DNA of 64,000 nucleotides from Patiria pectinifera (Eukaryota > Echinodermata > Asteroidea > Valvatida > Asterinidae). This document shows, in pieces, positions 1 through 10,000 of the stretch. The stretch is taken from the NCBI GenBank assembly GCA_029964075.1, contig CM057149.1:32322900-32386899 (forward strand), in the 5' to 3' direction. Position 1 is the stretch's first letter, and every line of letters starts with the position of its first letter. The position numbers were made by a program, and so were the translations under genes. The notes under the pieces were generated by a model. That model did not search any database, was not told where the DNA came from, and worked only from the letters and a program-made list of their open reading frames with translations.

Positions 1-52
1 CATGAGTTCGGTGCGGTGCTAGCTGTAGGGAGCTAGGCCATGACACTCCACT
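1..52 (-). repeat. SINE, cut by window edge
   Basis: Same sequence as the tRNA-like head of the SINE at 40193-40334, including the A box, in the same orientation. The rest lies outside the window. Confidence 0.55.
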
Positions 53-99
53 GTTGTCTCCCCTTTTTGTAATGTGTTGTAAGCATGGAAAACTTGCAT

Positions 100-1870
100 G
101 CTAGACCTTGCGATTATTGGCTTGTCATCCAACTGTTCGACAACTCTTTTTGAAACGATGGAGATAGTCGCACCTTTGTCAATAAGCTTTTCTACTGGAG
201 TTCAATTGATGTGACCAGCTACATGGATGCCCGTCCAACCAGGGCTATGTTTTGCAATAAAACAGTTTCTTTAAATTTTGCTAGCCATATGGTTGCGAAG
301 GCAAAGCGCCAGTCGTTATCAAGGAAAGCTATCCGATTACGTACCAAGACGCTGTAACAGAGCATTGAAATTCGTGAGCACCCAAACACATGGCCTTTTG
401 AACGTTGTGTTTCTCAGAAAATATGCTCGGTATGATTGAAATGTCACATTCTAACGGAAGAAGAAATTCTAAACTTCATGTAAGGGAACAAAAAAAAATC
501 GCATTTTGTCGGTGAACTATAGTGGAACTCCATCGGCGCGGCTGGTATAAGACTAGTACGTAATCGGCCGGGTTGCGACATATCTAACGACTTGAAGGTT
601 ATGTTCTCGCACCGTTATTCATAATTACATGCAAGCAGCGCAATGCATATGCAGTGCAGTTTTGCGGTGAGGTCCAATCGCGCACCGCTATGCAAAAGAG
701 GACTCATCCATTCCGTTACATGGAGAGTTCTTCTCAATACGTCAGGGACATGTTTGCAGGTACAATTCACTCAGCTTGGTCAATTGTGTATAGAAATAAA
801 ATGTATCATTGTGATATGAAAAACTCCCATATGTTGTCTACAAAATTCAAAACGTATTCACCAAGTCGGTATTTGAACATCAATAGTCAGTCAGTCAGTC
901 AGTCAGCATAATTTGGGTCTGGGAACCCATCTACGCGCATTGCAGCGATACTTTGCGTGCGTGGAGCCAGTACCGGTACCGTACGCAAAGCAATTACCTA
1001 CTTGGCACCAAGTAGGTAATTGCTCGTTAGTTCTCGAAGTCATCTTCCCGACAGATCGAAAACTGTAGCGGTTTGCCCATCTCTATCTTCCATACGCTGC
1101 TCAAGCTTCGACTTTTTGGTGTTCATGCTTACTGAAGACATACTCGTGTTTACATGTTGCGGATGGGCACTCGACGAACCAATCGGCGTGCACGGAACCA
1201 ACGCAACACTATCGGAGGCGACAACTGTTGCCAGCCGGCCACTTACTGACATTTACCACCAAGTCCTTTCCGCTCCCGATGGAGGGTATATTCTTTTTGT
1301 ATTGTTGTCCTGTTCGGCACCTTTCATCGCTTCAATGTCGATCGCAGCCGTGAGTGTCTCTTCTAAAAAATACTATTTGAGGCGTCCGTGTTCGTGTGTC
1401 TCGATCTGATGTCCATCAAGGAAATAATCTTTGGCCATGTTGCCCAACGTCTGGAAGCTCGAAAAGAATTTCGTGAACAAGAAAATGGATATTCTGTGCA
1501 ATCTGGCGCCTGTTCTAAAGTTGCACTCTATATAATTATTTCCGTCCATCCGACTCAAACCTTGTTTTCAGAGCATTCAATAGACCGCGGTATTTTAATG
1601 TTGTCCCATTGTTTGACTTACCCACCAACACCTGTTGGGCTGCACCTGCTAAGGATAGAGCAAGATACTCCGCCACGGTTTTCTCTATCTTCCATCCGTT
1701 AATATTGATGCAGATTACAGCGCGGCTTTCATTCCGAGAGTGTTTTCGTGCCTCGCGTGAAAAAAATTAAAGCCACGTAGCTGTAAGTTGTCCAGAGAAT
1801 TAAAGCGCCCTCAGTCGACGGCAAATGATGAGAGACAGCCGAGTGCGAAACTCCTGTGATCCTAGTGAAC
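100..1870 (-). mobile_element. Ty3/gypsy-type LTR retrotransposon fossil (copy A)
   Basis: Decayed element on the minus strand, shared with duplicon B and therefore older than the duplication. Two parts can be named: a gag-like part near 1690-1000 and an aspartic-protease-like part near 240-130, in the usual gag-then-protease order. No LTRs were recognised, and the element is broken many times. Confidence 0.5.
930..1025. repeat. Dispersed ~100-base repeat, copy 1
   Basis: The segment with CGCGCATTGCAGCGATA, GGTACCG and TTGGCACCAAGT recurs at 40845-40940 (duplicon B) and, independently, at 36375-36480. Function unknown. Confidence 0.55.
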
Positions 1871-2409
1871 GAAAATCTGGTAAATTGCACATTTTTGTTT
1901 GACACTTGAGAGATTTCAACCCACCCTAGAGGTACCTATCCACATCAAGATAATACTTGTGAAATATTGAGGCCAAACATTTCGTGACAGGAGAGTTTGG
2001 AGGTTTGAACAAATTGAGAATTTTTTGCTACAGCAATTTCAATTGGTCTTTCTGTAAGGTTTGTAATAACTTTACAGTTCTGGAAGTACCCTCTGCCATT
2101 CTGCAGACACGGGAGTTGGCACGAAAAGCCAGACAGTAGGATTTGGTTAGGAGAGGCTATAAATAGTGGTAATGGTAGGACGCCGTGCTATACAACAGGA
2201 TACTTCAGTGGGAAAGGAGCAGCTCAATTCTCGATTCCACCCCAGCACATCCTAACCCCATTGAACACCAACAATGAAAGTACATTTCGACTATACCATT
2301 GGCCCCGTTCTTTAATCTTCTGCTTAGTAGGGGACAGGTTTCCGCTCCGGCCTTGGCCTCAAGTCGGTGCTCCCCAATACAGGTCTGTATTATTCACATG
2401 TTTTCTCTT

Positions 2410-4373
2410 ACAGGTGTATTCTACTACGAAAGCCCATTAGCGCCACTGAAAGTAGATATAAGTAACTCGTCATTACGGATTAGTAATTCGTTATTACGGA
2501 TTGTTTCATTCGTTATAACGGATTATTTAATTTGTTATAATGGATTATTTAATTCGTTATTACAGAGTAATAATTCGTTATTACGGATTAATGTATTCGT
2601 TATTACGGATTATTTAATTCGTTACTACGAACTATATTATTTTATTCGTTATTACGAATTAATACTCACAGGCGGAGAGCACGTGATCAGTATGCACTGA
2701 GAGCTGGATGGGGTTTAAAACCCCAGATTGTTATAAAGCATAGTATCATCTACCCTGATCACCGGTGTCCTGATCACAGAATGGCCAGTCTTAAGTTTCG
2801 CTAGATGAGACTATAAGGCGCTTTGGCGCCATGTTAAATGGGGCCAATTTTACATTTAATCAAACTTTTGGAAACAAGAACAAAACAAGTATCACTAGCT
2901 TGGAACTTAAAGATTATGGAAATACTAGATTGGACTCATCAACTTTTTTTAATAGCGGCGCGAAAAGCACAAAGGGGGCGGGGCAACAACACCCTCTGTG
3001 CACATTTTTGCCCCTATCGTCGCAAAGCAATTTTTAAATCATGTCAAGTTTCTCTGACCCCAAAACCACGTATACACCAACCTTAACCCTGTATGCCCTA
3101 TTTATTGATGTTGATAAGATTTGTTATTCAAACCCCACTTTTCCACGACCCAACTCTAAAGTTTTAATTTGAATTTTGTTCATGATCTGAATTTAAAAAT
3201 ATTTTCAGACCCCAAAGACGATTTTGTCAGAGCATTATTCTGATCTCCATTTCCCTATGTTTTAATGATGAAGCAGGCGCAACATAATAAGAGACACGTC
3301 GGACAAACATCACAACAGCTGGTGCACAAGATTAAGAGTGCATTACTGCTAGAAATTTGAACATATTCCACTAAAACAAATCAGGTCCACAGCCTTCTAT
3401 GCAGTCGTGTCATTGTTGCGGCTAGCAATAAAAAAAAACCCGAAAAGGGTGTCAGAGGTAACGCCATGGTCTTTGGGTGTGAATGTTTACATGATTGTAG
3501 AATAATAGTTGCAATATCCTTCATTTGCACTACTGTGACTTTGTTCACGAAAACCTGGCGTTTTGAAAAATAAATGATAAATAGTTATACGTTTTTATAC
3601 AAAGTAAACTGATCCATCCCAATGGTGCCGAAGGTCTGATATGCTCTTCCCAGCACATCTGAATCTATTTTTATGGAAACCCAAAGATCTGTAGTACATG
3701 TGTGAAGTTTCAATTCGACCAAAATAATTTGTTGCCATGGTCATTTAAAGTCGGCACTCTCGATCTCATGTGCACTCTCATGTACATTATACATGGGAAA
3801 AGTTAACATTTAAGTCTATTTTGTCAAAATAACCGCAGGACATCCGAACAACTGTCGGAGAAACTTGGCAGGATTCAAAAAGTGCATTGCGACGATATAA
3901 GGAAAAATGTAAATGGAGGGGCGCTCCCGCCCCTCCGTACTCTTCGCGCGCCGCTTTTCAGTTAATTATTTTGACCTACGATCCTATTTCCACGTTCCAC
4001 AAGTTCCAAGGTACCAATACAAGCTGGTTTATTTCCTCCTCTACCGTTGTGTTGCAACGGTATGAGCGAATAGGAAAAGGAGGAGGTGACGGCCACGCCC
4101 CCTCCGCCTTTTTCGCGCGGCTCTTAAGTTAATTAGTCTGATCTAAAATCACTTCTTAATAACTTTCATAATCTTTAAGTTCCAAGTTATCAAATGACGG
4201 TATGATACTTGTTTTGATCCTGATCTCAAAATTTGATTAGGCCTAAATGTAAGGCATGGCGTCAAAGAGCCTCGGTCTGATCAACCGAAACTTAAGACTT
4301 ACCATTCTGTGATCAGATCAGGGTCGATGAAACTATGCTTTAAGACAATCTGAGGATTCGATTAAACCCTATG
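2410..4373. mobile_element. TU-like fold-back element, copy A (right outer arm missing)
   Basis: The left arm has an outer part (2456-2665) of about 22-base tandem repeats containing TTCGTTATTACGGATTA, and an inner part (2700-3000). The inner part recurs inverted at about 4090-4370, including GCGGCGCGAAAAG against CTTTTTCGCGCGGC and a shared TTAAGTTTCG stretch. The middle, 3000-4080, has no recognisable coding. The right outer arm is replaced by a MITE and a palindrome. Confidence 0.6.
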
Positions 4374-4600
4374 GGCCTTATTCACGAGTCGGCCATATTT
4401 AATTGAAAGTGAGGTAAAATCTTAATTTTTGGAACTAGCGGAGAGAAATGAAAGCAAGTTCATTTATAATAAATTCCAATCTGCCTTAATGAATAATTAA
4501 AAATTTGTAGTTAAACATTCCCTAAAGTTTAAAGCCAATTAAACAATTGTTTAATTGGCTTTAAACATTAGGGAATGTTTAATTACAAATTTTAAATTAT
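4374..4600. mobile_element. Rearranged MITE of the same family, ending in a palindrome
   Basis: It begins TGGGCCTTATTCACGAGTCGGCC, then runs like the duplicon B copy until 4500, where it turns back on itself. The right end and the fold-back right arm are absent, so a deletion or hairpin-mediated rearrangement has happened in A. Confidence 0.55.
4501..4592. repeat. 92-base near-perfect palindrome
   Basis: The arms 4501-4546 and 4547-4592 are reverse complements with two mismatches and no loop. Duplicon B has only the left arm, followed by normal MITE sequence. Confidence 0.9.
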
Positions 4601-4604
4601 TCTT

Positions 4605-6668
4605 TCTTTTTCAAGATGGCGATTTTTCCAGTCTTTTTTGTAACTCTTTTTGTAGCTTTTTTGTGTGTAACGCCTTAAATCAGATTCTAAACATGCAGAC
4701 ATAGCTATAACTTTGCTGGAAGGACATACACATTAAATATATTGCAAAAGATTGATTTTTTTAAAAAGGAGGCGGTTGGGAAAACAATGAAACGCACAAA
4801 TAATCAGTTAACTGACTATTTATTGACCTCAGTAATCCGGACAAAACTCGAATCTAGAGTCTGGTGTCTCATAGTCTTTGATCAAGATGTCAGTGATCGA
4901 TTGCGAAGGTTGAATTGTTGTAGAGCGCCCACTGCACGTAAAAAGTTACGTGGTACAAAAGTTACTACGAGGTAAAAAAAAAGTTCCTTGGTACAAAAGG
5001 TATAAAAGTTGCGTGGTACAAAAGTTACGAGGTAAACTAAGTTGCTGGGTACAAAAGGTATGGAAGTTACGTGGTGCGAAAGTTACGAGGTAAGACAAAG
5101 TGCAAAAGGTATGTTACAAAAGTTAGGAATTACAACATTTTGTTACCAGGTAATAAAAAGTGTAACAGTTACGTGGTACAAGAGTTACATGCAATTCTCC
5201 CCTGAATGTTTTAGGTTCACGATCCAAAGTAATTAAGGCTTTTTGGGTGCCTCTTGGAAGCATGAAAAGACAAACGGTATGCAGAAATATCTCAACACAT
5301 GTCTTCGGGGGGGGGGGGTTCACATGCCCCTCTCCCCCCCCCCCCATTTTCCCCAGGCCAACAATAGTGCCCCTATGGCGGTTATAAATGATCCCCCTCA
5401 AGATGAAAACCAAAGTGCCAGTTGAACGCACACATGAAAGCATATGGATTCTAAGTAATTCTTTTGTATCAATCAATGTTCTGCATTTTCGAACCAAAAT
5501 TTTGTTACGGTTTAAACCTACAGCTAAATTAATCCTTCCGTCCGTGGTGGCTTTTTGAAATTGAAATTGAGAACTGAGCTCGATGATGTTTGGGGACAAA
5601 ATGAAAGTGTCATTATAGGGAGTTTGGGTGATAAAATAGCTGGGGAAACCTTTGTCTCACATGATTTTTAGAACAATTGAGAACTGACGAGGACAATCAG
5701 TGTATGTCCCACAAAGAGGGATTTTCGTAATTCCGTTACTTAGACTGAATTGTCATACGTATAGTTGGTTTGTTAATAATGAAGTCAACAAGCTACACAG
5801 CACTGTCCGTCAACTCCGTTAGACGTCAATCACACATCCTAGACCAAATACCAAGACCCGCCAAGACAATGAGATTTAAGAATTACAGTGCTATAAACTT
5901 GAATTATACGTGCACCTTCCATTGGTGGCTTTTGAAAGTTATAAGTGTTTAAGTAACTGGGAAAACCTAGTTTGGATTTTAAGTAATTCTTTTGTATATA
6001 GCCTCAATAAATACACCGAGTTTTCGAACCAGATTTTTGTTATGGTTTAAACCTAAAGCTAAATTGGACCTTCCTCTTGGTGACTTTTGAAATTGAAATT
6101 GAAAACTGAGCTCAACGATGTTCGGGTACGAAATTAAAGTTTCGTTAAAGGGAGTTTGGCTGAAAAAATAGCTCGGGAAACCCATATTTCACGTTTTGAA
6201 AACAATGAGAAACTAACGAGGAAAATCAGTATTTTTCACAAAGAGGGATTTCCCTCAATCCGTTTTTAAGACTGCAATTGTCATACGTACAAGTTGCTTG
6301 TTAATTATGAAGTAAATCAAGCTACACACTGTCCGTTGACTCCGTTAAGTGGGATGACGACTTCGCAATCCAAACACGTCTCCTGGGGTTTGCCCTGAGA
6401 TCCTGCAATATAAAGGTTCACTTTATTTTAAAGCGTTTTGTATTGTGTCATTAACTTCAATGTTTTCAATGCCCTGAAATTTCTGACAGTTGGAAGAAAA
6501 GTCCATTCCAGCCAGAGCGCAATGTTAGTTGAAATTAAATCTGTGTTTCAGAGGGGCTAAGATGGTCTCATGGGATCCGCATCCTCTTTTACCATATTGG
6601 TGTATAACTTGAATCGTTCTTTAAAAAAGTGATAGTTTTCTAGAGGTATTTTAGCATGTTTTTATACC
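4605..6668. other. Duplicated spacer without a recognised gene
   Basis: Matches 44850-46420 and 48945-49310 in duplicon B. It holds about ten short GTTACGTGGTACAAAA-type direct repeats at 4940-5190 and a G/C-run insert at 5300-5425 absent from B. It also has fragments of the CCCCTGTCAC element family near 5830. No convincing exon was seen. Confidence 0.6.
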
Positions 6669-6674
6669 TTTATT
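6669..6674 (-). terminator. Poly(A) signal, gene 1
   Basis: AATAAA on the minus strand, about 230 bases past the stop, at the same place as in gene 2. Confidence 0.45.
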
Positions 6675-6905
6675 TTCTCGGTACCTCTTCTGGTTATTGT
6701 TCTCCTGCAAAGGGAGAGAGAATTGCAAAATTCATTCAATTCGTCCAAGCTCCTTCAGTACAGTCAATATAATGTTATTCCCATCAAGGTTACAATGCTA
6801 ACTTTGAAAGAAAGAATAATATGTCATGTATCTCCAAAAAAACTTGTTAACGTAGTCCTGCACCACAGCTACTGCCGTATTCTTAAACACATTTGTTTAC
6901 AGGCC

Positions 6906-7040
6906 TCATTTTGGTGTGTGGACCTTTTTCATCATGCTAGTTCCGACAAAACCACTGTAATATATTGCAGAGTCTTCGTTTCTGAATAAAGGGTGATGGT
7001 TAAATGATTCGTAATCAATTGTTATCATTATTTTATTTCT
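6906..7040 (-). CDS. Gene 1 exon 7: cytoplasmic tail
   Basis: 44 residues plus stop. Both I-x-Y-x-x-F motifs are kept (TIDYESF, AIYYSGF). It differs from gene 2 at only a few residues (N-E-D-S against N-E-N-S, SMMKK against SRIKK). The tail is more conserved than the V domain, which suggests selection on signalling. Confidence 0.65.
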   Translation of the reverse strand, partial: RNKIMITIDYESFNHHPLFRNEDSAIYYSGFVGTSMMKKVHTPK

Positions 7041-10000
7041 CTCCACAATAAAATGATTTAACAATATAACATGTATAAAAACCGTTATAACAGGAGGTGA
7101 TGTGGAATGTGGAGAAGGCAATACTGAGAAGGACAATAATTTTCCTATACTAGAAGGTTCAGTCTGCCAATTAATACAGCGATAACACACGAATAAAGCA
7201 ATGGAGGAGGAATAAAAACCATCAAACAAATTGATTTAAAAGGATGAATGGTAAAAAACAACCAATAATATTGTAACTAAACCGCAAATATCTCATACAG
7301 AATGATTTTTTGACGTGTATAACACCATCGCTAACTTTACAACGAAACAAAATTGTTACCACGTAAGTGTGCTGGGATATAAGACTGTCTAGAGATTCTA
7401 AAAAATACTAGAAAATATTTGCGTACCTCGATGTCATTCTTTTGTTCAGGCATCCTCTGAAATGACAATAAAAATGTATACGACAATACTACATGTTAGT
7501 GCATAAACAATATAACACAAAACAAATTAGCTCCTTTAATGATTTTGAGTTCCTTAGTCTGCCTTTTTTTCATGTTATCTTTATTAGATTTTTTTTAACA
7601 CATGTAATCGGGGGCCATAATCAACAAGATAGAGACAGAAGATCTGGAGCATCATTCCTGTATCATAAATGCCTTGTTTAAACTCAAAATATGACGTCAT
7701 TGCCAACTTTTGTGGATCAAGGTTAAACCTAAGTTGTACTGAAAGCACTCAGCCAATCGATCAACGTTTAGTGCACATATCAGGCGCATGTGCATGTTAA
7801 AACACCATTTGTTTGTATTTGCTACAAAATATTTACTTTTTTATTGATTAACTGAGAGATGTCCATGAATTTAAAAGAAACGTATTTTGTGTGATCAGGC
7901 GCCTGCCCCAATTTACCTTGCAGGCAGCAATAACCAAACCAACGATGACAGCAAATAACAGGCACAAAACAACTGCAAGCCCAATCACGGCATTTCGAAA
8001 GCTACCTGGAGCGTCCTTAACAGCAGATTCAGAGCCCAACTCAGATATCAATGTTGCAGCTGTGGGAGGTTTAACCGATGTCATATCTGTAAATTTTATT
8101 TGAAATTCGTTAAAAAAGCACCAAAGTAAATATATTCATTAATTTGAATGACTTTATATTTGATGCTCTGTCGTAAAAAAAATCTTGCCCTAAAGGGTAT
8201 TTTGATAGTTCTTATGAAGACATGTATTTAAAGTTAAGCAAGGCGAACGATACTTGCTTGCTCGTTGCTCTTGAAGTTCAAGAAAGGTCCAATGGAAACT
8301 TATTAATCTTGCATGGCATCAATTATGCAGCATTTGCAAGGGTAACACAATACTGGTTTTTTTTTTTAACCAACAAAGCATTCACAGTGCATACCATCGC
8401 ACATCGCACACAAAAGCGTTTTAACCAAAAATATTGTGGCGAAAATTACTATAGCGGCAGAGTCTAAAGAGGGCGCGCTAGCGGCTGCGGGCCCCTATAT
8501 AAGAGGCCGCGGGGCAGTTGCTAGAAGAGACGTACTTGTAGACGCAGACGGAGACACAGCCCTCATAAGAGCTCACGCTATTACGCGCGTTGACGGCGTG
8601 CTGGGTGGTGCGGTGGAGTCAGGCTGGCATAAGGAGGCACGGAGTCCGCGGAGGCTACAGGAGGCAGAGCGACATACAGCGATCTGCCGATTGTAACGTG
8701 ATGGAGCCGGAAGGGCGCGCTCATCTACCCGCTGCCTCGAGGAAGGATCGCGACTGGAAACGGTGGAGGGCGGGAGAGTGGAGGCGCACAGGAACGCTAG
8801 AGGCGTACGGTTCTTACCCGGGATTCAGAGGCTATCCCCAGCCAGGCATCGCCGTGCTGCCCAGCACTGCCTTACCGTAGCGGCTAATGCGAGGCTACCC
8901 ATAGAGATAATTGAGAGGCTCAGAGACCAATCACTTATTAGAGGCTAATTTAACGAGAGGTCCATCATATGACATGATTTGGTGTAAATAAATCAATCAG
9001 TAATTGAGGTCATTGACTGTTGTGTACTTAATTGTTTGTCCTTGTCCATCTTGGAGGTTGAGGGGCGTGGGTGAGTGCTGCTACGCGTATAGGGCGGTAT
9101 ATTTCCATCCAAACGGGCCTGCATTCCCGGCTGCTGGGGTATTGATCCTAAGCTAGGTTTTTTTGGGTAAAGGGACTACGGATCGGGTCACAGATATTCC
9201 CGCCACAATATTGATAAACAGAACAATGAATCGAAATCTCAAACAAAGGCAACAGCTACAATGCTACATGTATTTCCATGAATATTATTTCAAATTGCAT
9301 CGTACATTATAACCACTTTACATACACTGTATGTAATATATTACAAGACAAAAGGTAAAAGGGAATGAAAATTTTGAACGGATTGATTTTACTTGTCAGG
9401 AAGAAAAATAGGGGTAATTGAGGTAGGGAATTATTTGGGAAAAAATGTATTAATTTGTTTTAAGAAAAACAAATTACGTCATTTGCAGCAGTGCTTTTTT
9501 GGCAAATAATGTTGGAGGATGGAGTCGAGGCGTGCAAAGCAGGGCCAGCAGAAATTCTGCCAAACAAATTTGAAGAATTAGACGAGAATAATAAATGTCC
9601 ATGCTCACGTGGTTTCTGAGAGGTACCATGAGCTGTGGTGACAGTCACCGTCACGTGGCTACCATTCCTGGCGCCCAGAGCCTCCCCGTATGCTTGACAT
9701 CTGTACATCGTGTCCTTATTACTCGCTATAACTGGGATTGATGCTAAAGTGATGGAGGTGTTCACAGAATACTCACCTACAATTAACACATACCAAAAAG
9801 CAGATCTGTTATTATTTTGCTTGCTGAAATAAAAGCCAATTGCAATGAGCTTGCCAGCATGATGTCATATTATGTTCGTCTGGGCTGGATTTATCTTTGG
9901 AAATCATTAAATGAGAATCCTTCCCTTAAAAGCAGCTCCGTGAAGTAGGACCTATAATCTGGAAATCATGCTTCCCTGTAGACAAATGAAAAGACATCTT

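Noticed and set aside
8436-8948. Arg-rich frames in the gene 1 intron
   Set aside because: They lie wholly within the GC-rich part of the solo LTR.
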